Translations under genes and position numbers: made by a program
Notes under the pieces: model-generated
Seen by the model: only the letters and a program-made list of their open reading frames with translations
Database searches by the model: none
What the model was told of the DNA's origin: nothing
Part shown: positions 1-8,879 of the stretch, in pieces
Position numbering within the stretch: position 1 is the stretch's first letter
Layout: each line of letters starts with the position of its first letter
NCBI GenBank assembly: GCA_021773795.1
Contig: JAJFJT010000024.1
Location: 22,090-86,089, forward strand
Direction of reading: 5' to 3'
DNA: 64,000 bases
Source of the DNA: Gammaproteobacteria bacterium
Lineage (GTDB): Bacteria; Pseudomonadota; Gammaproteobacteria; HK1

Positions 1-668
1 CTGCCGGCCGGTTCCAGATGGGTAGCGGTGGGCTTTCTACCAATACCGATGAACGCCCGCGCCACACGGTTAGCGTGCCCGCCTTTGCCATAAGCAAACA
101 CGAAATTACCTTTGCGGAATACGCGCGTTTTGCTAAGGCCAAGAAGCGCTCACTGCCCGACAATCTTTATCTTGACCAGGAGACCCATCCGGTTATCTTC
201 ACCAGCTGGGATGATGCCCATTACTACAGCCAATGGTTGTCCCGCGAGACCGGAAAAACTTATCGTCTGCCCACCGAGGCGGAGTGGGAATATGCTGCCT
301 CCGGAGGCAGCGATACCCCCTATTGGTGGGGCTTTGAATTCAAGCAGAAAATGGCACATTGCTTTGGTTGTGGCACCGAGTTCGATCCCCGCAAGCCAAC
401 GCGTATTGCCCGCTTTTCCGCTAATTCCTTCGGGCTCTACGATACTGCCGGCAACGTGGCGGAATGGGTGCAAGACTGTTATCACACCAGCTACAAGAAT
501 GCCCCTGTTGATGGCAGCAAGTGGGAAGGGGGGGAGTGTTCATATAGAATTGCTCGCGGTGGTTCTTATGATAGCCCACCAAAATCCCTGCGGCATGCAA
601 AGCGAAGCAAGCTGAAGGCGATGAATACTTATAGCAGCGTGGGTATTCGGTTGGTTCGCGAGCTGTGA
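1..668 (+). CDS. Formylglycine-generating enzyme (SUMF1/FGE-sulfatase) family protein, C-terminal part
   Basis: The reading frame is open from the left edge (first full codon at base 3), so the N-terminus lies outside the window. The visible part starts with the family signature GRFQMGS, followed by DERPRHTV, EITFAEYARF, a RLPTEAEWEYAA block and GNVAEWVQDC, and ends with RGGSY and GIRLVREL. This order is that of the FGE-sulfatase domain (Pfam PF03781). Family members include true formylglycine-generating enzymes, but also many bacterial proteins of unknown substrate, often linked to Ser/Thr kinases. A Ser/Thr kinase lies 3.4 kb downstream, which may or may not be related. The catalytic activity cannot be judged from this fragment. 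Confidence 0.88.
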   Translation, partial: AGRFQMGSGGLSTNTDERPRHTVSVPAFAISKHEITFAEYARFAKAKKRSLPDNLYLDQETHPVIFTSWDDAHYYSQWLSRETGKTYRLPTEAEWEYAASGGSDTPYWWGFEFKQKMAHCFGCGTEFDPRKPTRIARFSANSFGLYDTAGNVAEWVQDCYHTSYKNAPVDGSKWEGGECSYRIARGGSYDSPPKSLRHAKRSKLKAMNTYSSVGIRLVREL

Positions 669-747
669 GCTGGCTGGTTTGAAATTTGTGCGGCCCGGGC
701 GCGAGCTCGGTAGTTTTGGATATCAATCGTAATGTGGAGTATTAGCA

Positions 748-966
748 ATGTCTGAGCGGGAAAGCGGAACCGTAAAATGGTTCAATAACTCAAAGGGTTT
801 TGGCTTTATCGAGCGTAGTGAAGGGGATGACGTATTCGTTCATTTCCGTGCTATTCGGGATGATGGTAGCGATGGTTACCGCAGCCTCACCGATGGTCAG
901 CAGGTGGAATTCACTGTGACCCAGGGAGAGAAGGGGTTGCAGGCCGAGGACGTAGTCGGTATTTAG
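748..966 (+). CDS. Cold shock protein, CspA family
   Basis: A 72-residue single cold-shock domain that binds single-stranded RNA or DNA in the cytoplasm and acts as an RNA chaperone. The protein opens with [16 protein letters not shown], containing the RNP1-type motif KGFGFI, followed by DVFVHF (RNP2-type). The length matches the usual 65-75 residues of the family. The start ATG is preceded by a weak GGAG-like stretch about 12 bases upstream. The gene stands alone and is followed by a strong inverted repeat, so it is probably monocistronic. Which member of the CspA family it corresponds to, and whether it is cold-induced, cannot be told. Confidence 0.95.
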   Translation: MSERESGTVKWFNNSKGFGFIERSEGDDVFVHFRAIRDDGSDGYRSLTDGQQVEFTVTQGEKGLQAEDVVGI

Positions 967-973
967 TGATGTG

Positions 974-999
974 CACGGGGTGGCTCTAGCCACCCCGTG
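974..999 (+). terminator. Inverted repeat after the cold shock gene
   Basis: Twelve bases (974-985) pair perfectly with 988-999, giving a GC-rich hairpin directly after the cspA-type stop codon. A run of five T residues follows about 10 bases later instead of directly, so it is either an imperfect intrinsic terminator or a 3' stabilising hairpin. Confidence 0.6.
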
Positions 1000-1050
1000 A
1001 GTGCCATCATTTTTACCACTGTTTCGCGTGCACGACATGTGGGATAGCGG

Positions 1051-2940
1051 TCAGTGTTTTTTATTGCCCGGTGTTTTCCACTTGAGCCGTAGCCGTAGCT
1101 GGGATGCATAGCTAAAAGGGGCAGTTGATAGTGCCTCGGTGCCAGTGTCCAGGGCTCGTAGTGCCAGGGCCCGAAGTTCGGGAACGGGGATCAAGCGGGC
1201 GAGTTCCAGCGTGCTGTCTATCAGTACGGCCGAGGGCGAGGGGCTGGCCCCATCCGCAAGTACAGCTTCTCCCGAACCAAGCTTAATCAGCAGATCTTCT
1301 CCGCGTTGCCAGTTGCCTGCCACATAAAAGCGCTGCCACGCCCTTTCCAGTATTGCTTTCACCACTTGCGTATCCCGGGCCTGTGCCTGGTCCCAGGACA
1401 ACAGCCCGTGGGCGATATAGGCGTAGTCTTCAAGGCTGGCGACGCCGTAGGGCACGCCCTTTTTAGTCTGAGCTCTGAACAGTTCACCATCCCGGGTTAT
1501 ATGTGCGAGGAGTTGTGTCCGCAGTGCCTCACCGGCTTGTCGATAGGTGGCTCCATTTGGTCCCTCGGAACCGTGCGCCAGAGCGGTTAGTACCAGGCCA
1601 TTCCAGCCACTGATCACCTTGTCATCCCGCGGCAAGCTGCGTTGGCTACGGGCCACACGCAAGCGATTATGCGCCGAATTTAGTCGTGCCCTGGCCTCTG
1701 CTGGCGAGAGTCCCAGAGCCGCCGTTGCCTCACGGAGGGGGTGGAGCTGCAAGGGTAGAAAGCCCGCGGTGAAGGGGGGCTTGCCACGGCTGTCCCACAG
1801 CCACTCCAGCAGGACCTGTTCCTCGGGGGGTAAAATGCGCTGGAGTTCCTGTTTGTCCCACAGATAGTAGGCTCCCTCCCGGTTGCTGTCGTCCACCGCC
1901 GAGAGGCTGGCGATAAAAGCGCCCTCCGGACTGCGCATATCGGCGAGCAGGAAACCCAGGGTGTCCTCGCCGATTGCGGCAAATTCCGGTTCTTTCAAAA
2001 TCGTGGCTGCCTCCAGATAAAGTTGGGCGAGCAAGGCGTTGGTGTAGAGCATTTTTTCAAAATGCGGGGTGCGCCAGTAGCGATCAGTGGTGTAGCGGAA
2101 AAACCCGCCTCCCACCTGATCTCGTAAACCGAGACGTGCCATTTTTCTCAGGGTGGTGCGCAGAAAAAGCGCCAGTTCAGGAACCGGGTGCTTGTCCTGG
2201 CTGTGGAGCAGCAGCCGCAATTGGGGTATGGGGGGGAATTTTGTCCCATGGCCAAAGCCACCGAATTCCATATCCGCAGCCCCCAGTAGGCTTGAGCGGG
2301 TAAGGCGGTGCAATTTCTCTGCACTCTTTGGAAGAGGCCGCCCACTCACCGGCGGTCGTTTTAGCCGCATCAGCCGGCTATGTTCGGCTGCGGTATTTTT
2401 GAGCGCTGCACGGTCCTTTTCCCAGCCATTTGCTACCTGATTCAGCAACCGGGAAAAGCGCACCTTTGGCAGGTAGGTCGTGCCAAACAGGGGGTCACCA
2501 GAGGGAGTGAGAAAGACGTGCAACGGCCAGCCTGCCTGCCCTCGGGTTTGACGCACAAACTCGAGCAGATAGTTGTCCAGTGCAGGCCGCAATTCACGGT
2601 CGATCTTCACCGTTACGAAATGCTTGTTAAGTTTGTCGGCGATGCTGGCGTCCTGATAGCTTTCTCGCTGAATCACGTGACACCAGTGGCAGGAAAAATA
2701 GCCTATGGAAAGGAACAGCAGCTTGTCTTCGCGGTGAGCCACCGTCACCGCCTCCCGATCCCAGGGCTGCCAGTGCACCGGGTCTTGGGCGTGTAGCAGC
2801 AGGTAGGGGGATGTCTGGCCTGCGAGCCGGTTGGCAGCGGATGTCGGGCTGTTCGGGACAAAGAGCAGCAAGGCTATAAATAATCGCCATGAAAGCTGCC
2901 GATGATTGCTCACAGCTTGGACTATTCCATGAGCAATCAT
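1051..2940 (-). CDS. DUF255 / thioredoxin-like domain protein (YyaL/SSP411 family) with signal sequence
   Basis: A 629-residue protein. Residues about 18-35 form a hydrophobic stretch followed by SAA, consistent with a signal peptide or anchor, so it probably acts outside the cytoplasm. The thioredoxin-like N-terminal domain (Pfam Thioredox_DsbH/DUF255) carries TSPYLLLHAQDPVHWQPW and GYFSCHWCHVI, where CHWC is the redox-type CxxC. The remainder looks like the alpha/alpha six-barrel seen in this family (GGFFRYTTDRYWRTPHFEKM, DDKVISGWNGL). Family members are about 600-750 residues, so it is full length. The biochemical function is not established. Convergent with nothing close; the next gene is divergent. 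Confidence 0.88.
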   Translation of the reverse strand: MIAHGIVQAVSNHRQLSWRLFIALLLFVPNSPTSAANRLAGQTSPYLLLHAQDPVHWQPWDREAVTVAHREDKLLFLSIGYFSCHWCHVIQRESYQDASIADKLNKHFVTVKIDRELRPALDNYLLEFVRQTRGQAGWPLHVFLTPSGDPLFGTTYLPKVRFSRLLNQVANGWEKDRAALKNTAAEHSRLMRLKRPPVSGRPLPKSAEKLHRLTRSSLLGAADMEFGGFGHGTKFPPIPQLRLLLHSQDKHPVPELALFLRTTLRKMARLGLRDQVGGGFFRYTTDRYWRTPHFEKMLYTNALLAQLYLEAATILKEPEFAAIGEDTLGFLLADMRSPEGAFIASLSAVDDSNREGAYYLWDKQELQRILPPEEQVLLEWLWDSRGKPPFTAGFLPLQLHPLREATAALGLSPAEARARLNSAHNRLRVARSQRSLPRDDKVISGWNGLVLTALAHGSEGPNGATYRQAGEALRTQLLAHITRDGELFRAQTKKGVPYGVASLEDYAYIAHGLLSWDQAQARDTQVVKAILERAWQRFYVAGNWQRGEDLLIKLGSGEAVLADGASPSPSAVLIDSTLELARLIPVPELRALALRALDTGTEALSTAPFSYASQLRLRLKWKTPGNKKH

Positions 2941-3010
2941 CCCTTGTCAGCCACTGGAGTGTTTGGTTTTTGAATGGGTGATTTCATAGCTTCCCTGTAT
3001 CGTAGACAGC

Positions 3011-4033
3011 ATGAGTCCGAAGATAAGCATTGTTCTTCCGCTGCGAGATAGCGCGACCACGCTTGATGAATGTTTGGCCTCGATTCGCGCCCAGAGTTTC
3101 ACGGATTACGAGGTGCTGGCGATTGATGACGGCTCGGTCGATTCTACGCCATCAATGCTACGCCGTTACGCTCTCCAGGAGCCGCGTTTACGGGTATTGG
3201 GAAATTATGGGAGGGGCTTGATTGCCGGCCTGAACCTGGGGCTGCAGGAGGCGCGTGGCGCGGTGGTGGCGCGTATGGACGGGGATGACCGCATGCACCG
3301 CAGGAGGCTGGCGGCCCAGTACCGTTTTCTTGAGCGTAATGCCGGAATAGCGATCCTGGGTTCTCGGGCCTATGCCTTTTCCAGCGAGCCCTTGCGCCGC
3401 GGGACCCATGCCTATATGCACTGGCAAAATAGCTGCCTGACACCGACTGACATGTATGCCGAGGCCTACGTGGAATCGCCCCTCACCCACCCCACGGTAA
3501 GCTTTCGGCGGGATGCTATCCGTGCGTTGGGTGGCTATCGTGACGGTGATTTTCCAGAGGATTATGAGCTTTGGTTGCGGGCGCTCAGGGCGGGCCTGGG
3601 GTTGGCAAAGTTATCGCGTGTGTTGCTTGATTGGCGTCAGGGCCCACAGAGCTTTTCACGCACCGATCCCCGTTATGCGCGTAGCGCCTTTGATCGTCTG
3701 CGTGCCACTTATCTGGCTCGGGATCCACGTCTAAATGGGGGTCGCAAGCTGGTGTTCTGGGGTGCCGGGCGCAGAACCCGGATGCGTTGTCGGCACCTCA
3801 TGGATTTGGGTTTTCAACCCTCCACCTGGATCGATATTGATCCTCGTAAGGTAGGGAATTATCTGCAGGGGGTTCCGGTGATGGAACCGGCATGCTTGCG
3901 GGGCTCATGGGCGCCTGATGAGCGCCCTCTGGTGCTGGTTTACGTTGCCGTGCACGGTGCCCGCAAGGACATAGCCCGGGCCCTGGAAGAGATGGGTTAT
4001 GACCGTGGTAAGGATTATCTGATGGTGGGCTAG
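3011..4033 (+). CDS. Glycosyltransferase family 2 protein
   Basis: A 340-residue protein with an N-terminal GT-A fold domain: ISIVLPLRDSATTLDECL, then VLAIDDGSVDST (nucleotide-sugar binding) and the metal-binding ARMDGDDR at about residue 94. The motif FPEDYELWLRALRAG near residue 180 matches the acceptor/catalytic region of GT2 enzymes. The C-terminal 100 residues (FWGAGRRTRMRCRHLMDLGF) look like a Rossmann-type nucleotide-binding module. It likely transfers a sugar from an activated nucleotide sugar to a glycan or lipid, but the substrates are unknown. Its last four bases overlap the end of the convergent kinase gene. No other cell-surface polysaccharide genes are beside it. Confidence 0.9.
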   Translation: MSPKISIVLPLRDSATTLDECLASIRAQSFTDYEVLAIDDGSVDSTPSMLRRYALQEPRLRVLGNYGRGLIAGLNLGLQEARGAVVARMDGDDRMHRRRLAAQYRFLERNAGIAILGSRAYAFSSEPLRRGTHAYMHWQNSCLTPTDMYAEAYVESPLTHPTVSFRRDAIRALGGYRDGDFPEDYELWLRALRAGLGLAKLSRVLLDWRQGPQSFSRTDPRYARSAFDRLRATYLARDPRLNGGRKLVFWGAGRRTRMRCRHLMDLGFQPSTWIDIDPRKVGNYLQGVPVMEPACLRGSWAPDERPLVLVYVAVHGARKDIARALEEMGYDRGKDYLMVG

Positions 4034-5313
4034 GAGGCCTGTTCCGAGGTGAGAGACAGGCGCTCCACAAGGTTATTGAGAAATACTTTGTGAAAGCGCA
4101 ATTGGCAGGCCAATGAGGTGCGTTCCATGAGCGAGGTGCGGACTTTCATTACCGTGACTTCCGTTTTGGCCATGATGCCCACTGGCCGGACTTTGCCTGC
4201 GATAAAACCACTTTCACCGAAGCAATCGCCGCGTTGCAGGGAATCCACCACGCGTTCTCCTTTTTGAACCGCCACCGTGCCGGAGACGATGATATAGAAG
4301 GAGTTATCCAGTTCACCGGCTTGAAAAATCTCTGCTCCCGCTGGATATTCCTCCCAGCTTGTGGCGGTGATGACCTCCCAAATCTCGGCAACGTCAAACT
4401 CACCAAAAAATTTCAGCTCCTTGATGAGATTGAATTTCTCACGATTGGAAATCTCCTCTTCCGGCAGGTTCATTTCATCGAATACCAGACTCAAATCGCC
4501 AACCAGATCCATACCGGTTTGGTAGCGTTTTGCCGGATCTTTCCGCAGCGCGCGGTCGAGAATGGATTGGAGTACGCGAGGGATATCGGGTCGGATTTCC
4601 CGCAATGGGGTATGGGGAATCTGGGTGATCTGATGGATGATGGCCGGCAGACTGCGGGCGGCGAAGGGATGGCGGCCAGTGAGCATTTCATACATCACCA
4701 CGCCGATGGAGAAGATATCACTGCGATTGGTAATGGCGCCCTCCAGCATCTGCTCGGGAGACATATAAAGTGGAGAACCAACGTAGCCATGGACCTGGGT
4801 TTCGGTGACGTCCAGATGGGTAAGCAGGGCGATACCAAAGTCGCCGATCTTTACCTCACGCTCCCGAGTGAGAAGGATGTTTTTTGGTTTAATATCCCGA
4901 TGTATGACGCCCTTGCGATGTGCGTGATCCAGAGCCTTGGCGCATTTGAAAATGATGCGGACCACATCATGGATGGGTAGCAGCACATCGGGTCGGCAGA
5001 AACTGTGGAGGGTTTTTCTACCCGCCACATATTCCATAACGATGTACCAGACCTCACCCTCGACGTTGGCATCGTAGACCTCGATAATGTTGGGATGCCG
5101 CAGCATGCCTGCCACCTTGGCCTCGTTAAAGAACAACTTGCGGCTGCGTGTGCCGTGCTGGCTATCTGCCAGCTTGTCTTCGCGGGCCACTTTGATGGCA
5201 ACTTCTCGCTCAGCGAAAGGGTCGTAGCCGAGATAGACATCACTCATGGCGCCCTTGCCAATTTTGCGCAGGACTTCGTATTTTCCTAGTGTTTTGTCTT
5301 TCAAGTTTTCCAT
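4030..5313 (-). CDS. Ser/Thr protein kinase with C-terminal cyclic-nucleotide-binding-like domain
   Basis: A 427-residue cytoplasmic Hanks-type kinase. The glycine loop IGKGAMSDVYLG, the ATP lysine in VAIKVA (K41), the catalytic loop HRDIKPKN (D140) and DFG (D158) are all intact, so it should be active. Residues about 300-415 form a CRP-like cNMP fold with the phosphate-cassette-like sequence CFGESGFIAGKVRP, which retains the FGE and a nearby Arg. There is no transmembrane segment or PASTA repeat. Kinase activity is therefore probably controlled by a small ligand such as cAMP or by protein contact. It stands alone and converges on the glycosyltransferase gene. Substrates are unknown. Confidence 0.93.
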   Translation of the reverse strand: MENLKDKTLGKYEVLRKIGKGAMSDVYLGYDPFAEREVAIKVAREDKLADSQHGTRSRKLFFNEAKVAGMLRHPNIIEVYDANVEGEVWYIVMEYVAGRKTLHSFCRPDVLLPIHDVVRIIFKCAKALDHAHRKGVIHRDIKPKNILLTREREVKIGDFGIALLTHLDVTETQVHGYVGSPLYMSPEQMLEGAITNRSDIFSIGVVMYEMLTGRHPFAARSLPAIIHQITQIPHTPLREIRPDIPRVLQSILDRALRKDPAKRYQTGMDLVGDLSLVFDEMNLPEEEISNREKFNLIKELKFFGEFDVAEIWEVITATSWEEYPAGAEIFQAGELDNSFYIIVSGTVAVQKGERVVDSLQRGDCFGESGFIAGKVRPVGIMAKTEVTVMKVRTSLMERTSLACQLRFHKVFLNNLVERLSLTSEQAS

Positions 5314-5471
5314 GATAGTGCCGCTGTTGTAGTACGGTGAGGCGCTGGCAATATAGGTGATATTCTTGGGCTAGGCCACCATACCGTTTTAAGGATTCTC
5401 TGAATATTCCATCCTCAAATTTTCAGAGAGCGGCCGTGTGGCGTCTTCATAAGCCCGGAGTCCGGAGTTAC

Positions 5472-6677
5472 ATGCAACCAAAAGTAAGTCTTAACGTATC
5501 TGGCCCGGGAGCATCTGCCCCGGCACCCCGTTTTCGCCCCTTTGCCCTTGGTTTTCGCCCCTTCTTTCTGCTCGCCGGGCTGGCTGCCGTTCTATTGCTG
5601 GCTTATTGGCTGGGGGTACTGGCCCTGGGGCTGGAAGCACCCGCCTACTACGGCGGAGTGGGCTGGCACGCCCACGAGATGGTTTTCGGTTTTGCGGCGG
5701 CGGCCATTTCCGGCTTCCTGCTCACCGCGGTACGCAACTGGACCGGACGGGATACGGTCAGCGGTTGGCCACTGGCGGCGCTGGTGGTGGTCTGGCTGGC
5801 TGCCCGGTTGATGCCCCTCTGTCCGTGGTCACCGGCCTGGTTGCTTGCCGGTACGGATCTCGCATTTTTACCGCTGGTAGCACTCTGCATTGCCCCGGCG
5901 CTGTTTAGTGGCAAGGCAAACAATCTCGTTTTTCTCCTGCTACTTGCCGTATTTACCGGTGCCAATGCCATGGTGCATGCGGATGCCCTTGGATTTGCTA
6001 CGGATACCGCGGCGGTGGGCAGCCAGCTTGGGGTTAATCTGGTAGTGTTTTTTGTGGTGGTTATCGGTGGACGGGTGATTCCCTTCTTTACCGAAAAGGC
6101 GGTTGCCGGCTTTCAGGCACCGGTACACCCGCGCCTCGAGGCGGCGGTCATTATTTCCCTGATCGCGCTGATTGCAGCGGAAGCGTTGTATCCCCAACCA
6201 CTGATGATAGCCGTTCTGGCGGCTCTTGTGGTTTTCATGCAGGCAGCTCGTCTTGCGGGCTGGCAGCATCGTGGGCTGTGGTCATTGCCGATACTCTGGG
6301 TGCTGCATCTGGCCTACGGCTGGCTGATCCTGGGTTTTGCATTAAAGGTGGTGGCTGCGATGGGTGGAGGGTCTGAATTTGTCGCTATCCACGCACTCAC
6401 CGTGGGTGGTGTGGGCACCATGGTCGTGGGGATGATGTCGCGGGTTGCGTTGGGTCATACCGGACGCGAGATAGTCGTCTTGCCGGGGATGGGAATTGCC
6501 TTCGTACTGATTAATCTGGCGGCCCTGTCACGCGTGTTTGGCCCGCTGGTTTTCCCCGCTGCCTATAGCCACTGGCTACTGATTTCCGGCGGCTTATGGA
6601 TGGCCGCTTTTGGCCTGTTTGTCTATATCTACACCCCCATCCTCCTGCGTGCGCGGGTGGATGGGCGGCCGGGTTAG
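5472..6677 (+). CDS. nnrS: NnrS family haem/copper membrane protein
   Basis: A very hydrophobic 401-residue protein with about twelve membrane segments. It has the NnrS signature RPFALGFRPFFLLAG near the N-terminus, GWHAHEMVFGF, RVIPFFTEKA, and HALTVGGVGTMVVGMMSRVALGHTGR. NnrS proteins are linked to nitric oxide and nitrosative stress tolerance in denitrifiers; the conserved His residues are metal/haem ligands in studied members. I prefer the ATG at 5472 (GGAG five bases upstream) over a GTG 12 codons earlier. The next gene begins 8 bases downstream and is probably co-transcribed. No nitric oxide reductase lies in the window. Confidence 0.93.
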   Translation: MQPKVSLNVSGPGASAPAPRFRPFALGFRPFFLLAGLAAVLLLAYWLGVLALGLEAPAYYGGVGWHAHEMVFGFAAAAISGFLLTAVRNWTGRDTVSGWPLAALVVVWLAARLMPLCPWSPAWLLAGTDLAFLPLVALCIAPALFSGKANNLVFLLLLAVFTGANAMVHADALGFATDTAAVGSQLGVNLVVFFVVVIGGRVIPFFTEKAVAGFQAPVHPRLEAAVIISLIALIAAEALYPQPLMIAVLAALVVFMQAARLAGWQHRGLWSLPILWVLHLAYGWLILGFALKVVAAMGGGSEFVAIHALTVGGVGTMVVGMMSRVALGHTGREIVVLPGMGIAFVLINLAALSRVFGPLVFPAAYSHWLLISGGLWMAAFGLFVYIYTPILLRARVDGRPG

Positions 6678-6685
6678 GGGGGCGT

Positions 6686-7129
6686 GTGGCACTAGAACGT
6701 CTGTTGCGCCGGTACTCGGCCTATTATCGGGGTTGGTGCCAGGCCTTTGGGGACCATGAGATTTCCTCGGAGTCCGATGAGGATATCAACTGGATATTTG
6801 GTGAGGGGAATATCGGGCTCATTTTGAGCCCACAGCTCCGCAAGCGCTTTTTTCGCGAGTTAATGGTCGGGGTTCATGGCGCTCCTACCCTGGAGCTTGC
6901 CGAGGACTACGCCCAGATCAATGAATTCAGGCACCCGGTTGATGCCGGGGCAAGCCGATTGGGGCTTGGCCGGTTGATCGCCCTGTTGGAACAAGACCAG
7001 GATATCTACCTGTTCCAGACTTACCATTTCTGTTACCCGGAAGGCACCCGTATTCTGACCTTTTCGATCCGTAAGCCGCTGATGATTATGTATAAGGAGG
7101 TGGGCCCGATGCAGGCCCGCATCTTGTAA
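6686..7129 (+). CDS. Hypothetical protein downstream of nnrS
   Basis: A 147-residue protein that I do not recognise. The likely start is the GTG at 6686, preceded by a G-rich AGGGGGG ribosome-binding stretch and 8 bases after the nnrS stop; an ATG 30 codons upstream would overlap nnrS. The product is soluble, mixed alpha/beta, with no signal peptide, no Cys pair and no obvious catalytic motif. Short recognisable pieces are ERLLRRYSAYYRGW and IYLFQTYHFCYPEGTR. Tight coupling to nnrS suggests a role in the same process, but that is inference only. Confidence 0.7.
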   Translation: MALERLLRRYSAYYRGWCQAFGDHEISSESDEDINWIFGEGNIGLILSPQLRKRFFRELMVGVHGAPTLELAEDYAQINEFRHPVDAGASRLGLGRLIALLEQDQDIYLFQTYHFCYPEGTRILTFSIRKPLMIMYKEVGPMQARIL

Positions 7130-7137
7130 GCAGGCTC

Positions 7138-7974
7138 CTAGCAGGCGCTAAAACTGGCGAGCAATTCCCCCACTTCGTTCCGCTTGCTGCCATTGCAGCT
7201 GATCTGGCGTCGCACGGAAAAATGTGTCAGCTGGGCCGTGGCATAGAGATTCCGGGTAAAGGGTGTGTCGTGGTTGGAAATTAGCGTGCTGACGCCACGC
7301 GTGGCCATACGCTCCGCACAACGGGCAAGATCTGCCTGATCCTCGTTAGAAAAGTTTCGTCCGTTGTAGCCGGTGAAGCAGGCTGTGCTGCTGAGCGGTA
7401 CATAGGGGGGATCGGCATACACCACCGCACCACGTCTCGCCCGGGTCAGGGTCTTGCGGAAATCTTCACAGACGAATTTGGTTCGCCGAGAGCGATGATG
7501 GAAGATGCGCATTATGTCGGCGGGAAAAAGCGGGCGTTTGTAGCGACCAAAAGGCACATTGAATCCGCCCTTGACGCTGTAGCGCATGAGGCCGTTGTAG
7601 CCATGGCGATTCAGGTACACAAATAAAGCTGACCGTAGAAAAGGATCCTGTTCGGCATTGAAGGCCTCTCGTAGCCGGTAGTAGAACTCCCGGTTGTTAG
7701 TCTCCGCGGTGAAGAGTGTCTCCACATGGTTGATGAAGCGCTCGCCGTGTTGCTGGAGCACCTGGTAGAGGGTGACCAGGTCCGGGTTGGCGTCGGCAAT
7801 CAGGTTGTCTTTAAATCCGGCATTCAGAAACACGGCACCGGAGCCCGCAAAGGGCTCAATAAGGCGTTTTCCAGCTGGCAGGCTATTGATGATGCGTGGC
7901 AACAGGCGGTATTTTCCCCCGGCCCATTTCAGGAAAGGACGGATGAAGTTTTGTGAGGAGGCGGGTGGACTCAT
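7138..7974 (-). CDS. dam: DNA adenine methylase (Dam family)
   Basis: A 278-residue class D12 N6-adenine methyltransferase that uses S-adenosylmethionine to methylate adenine, typically in GATC. The SAM motif FLKWAGGKYRLLP and the catalytic VYADPPYVPLS (DPPY) are both present, with FAGSGAVFLN between them. Length fits E. coli Dam (278 residues). There is no restriction endonuclease beside it, so it is more likely an orphan methylase serving mismatch repair or replication timing than half of a restriction-modification system. It converges with the upstream hypothetical gene. Confidence 0.95.
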   Translation of the reverse strand: MSPPASSQNFIRPFLKWAGGKYRLLPRIINSLPAGKRLIEPFAGSGAVFLNAGFKDNLIADANPDLVTLYQVLQQHGERFINHVETLFTAETNNREFYYRLREAFNAEQDPFLRSALFVYLNRHGYNGLMRYSVKGGFNVPFGRYKRPLFPADIMRIFHHRSRRTKFVCEDFRKTLTRARRGAVVYADPPYVPLSSTACFTGYNGRNFSNEDQADLARCAERMATRGVSTLISNHDTPFTRNLYATAQLTHFSVRRQISCNGSKRNEVGELLASFSAC

Positions 7975-8135
7975 GAAGGGGACAGGGTGTCTTCTGAAGG
8001 TCTGGTTGTCTACGCTTTTTCAACGGCTAATCAGGGCGGTCCTGGTTTAATACTACGGGTTATTTTGACGCCATTACGGTATGTTGTCCGCCGTAGTTGT
8101 GACGCAAACGGACATACTCTTCAAGGGAGAAAATA

Positions 8136-8879
8136 ATGAAAAAGCTGCTGATTTCCGGCGCCGTCGTTATCGTGGTGATTGTGGTGGCGGCATTTGTCCT
8201 GTTGGGGAATATCAATGCCCTGGTAAAAGAGGGTGTGGAGCAAACTGCCCCACTGGTGTTGAAGGCCCCGGTAGCATTGGAAAGTGTTGATATATCGGTA
8301 TTTTCCGGTTCCGGCACGTTAAATAGCTTTCGTGTCGGGAATCCAAAAGGCTATAAGACTGATTATGCATTCAACATGGGGCGTTTGCAGGTGGAGCTGG
8401 ACACTGCCTCCGTCACCTCCGATAAAATCCATATCAAGAGTGTACTCATCGATGCCCCGGAGATTGTCTTTGAAGGTGGTTTCAAAAAGAGCAATCTGAG
8501 CCAACTGCAAGCCAATGCCGAGGCCTTCTCCGGCGGTGGTGGCGATAAGGGGAATAGCGCTGATGATGGTGCGGCCAAGAAGCTTCAGATCGATCGTCTG
8601 GTCATTCGCAATGGCACCATCAGTGTCAGCATGGGGCTGCTGCAAGGAAAAAAATTGAGCGTTCCCTTGCCTACGCTGGAACTGACGGACATCGGCAAGG
8701 ATAAAGACGCCAGTATCTCGGATGTCTTGAAGGAGGTGCTTGCCAAGGTGAATGGCGCGGCCATTCCTGCCGTACAACAAGGTATCAGCAAGTTGGGTGA
8801 TGTCGGCAAGGTGCGTGATGTCGTCGAGGGCGGCGTGAAGCAGGGGATGGGGAAGATTAAAGGACTGTTTGGTAAATAG
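8136..8879 (+). CDS. AsmA-like membrane-anchored protein
   Basis: A 247-residue protein with one N-terminal membrane anchor (residues about 4-24, a run of V/I/A) and a periplasmic remainder. The beta-rich pattern, the ESVDISVFSGSGTLNSFRVGNPKGY segment split by turns, and IDRLVIRNGTISV resemble AsmA/DUF748-type repeats associated with the cell envelope. The C-terminus is helical and Gly/Lys-rich. A good ribosome-binding site (AAGGGAG) lies 7 bases before the ATG. It appears monocistronic. The family role (membrane lipid or outer-membrane homeostasis) is only suggestive here. Confidence 0.65.
   Translation: MKKLLISGAVVIVVIVVAAFVLLGNINALVKEGVEQTAPLVLKAPVALESVDISVFSGSGTLNSFRVGNPKGYKTDYAFNMGRLQVELDTASVTSDKIHIKSVLIDAPEIVFEGGFKKSNLSQLQANAEAFSGGGGDKGNSADDGAAKKLQIDRLVIRNGTISVSMGLLQGKKLSVPLPTLELTDIGKDKDASISDVLKEVLAKVNGAAIPAVQQGISKLGDVGKVRDVVEGGVKQGMGKIKGLFGK

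Noticed and set aside
7138..7974. Restriction-modification system around the Dam methylase
   Set aside because: No endonuclease or specificity subunit lies on either side; neighbours are NnrS-linked and an AsmA-like protein.
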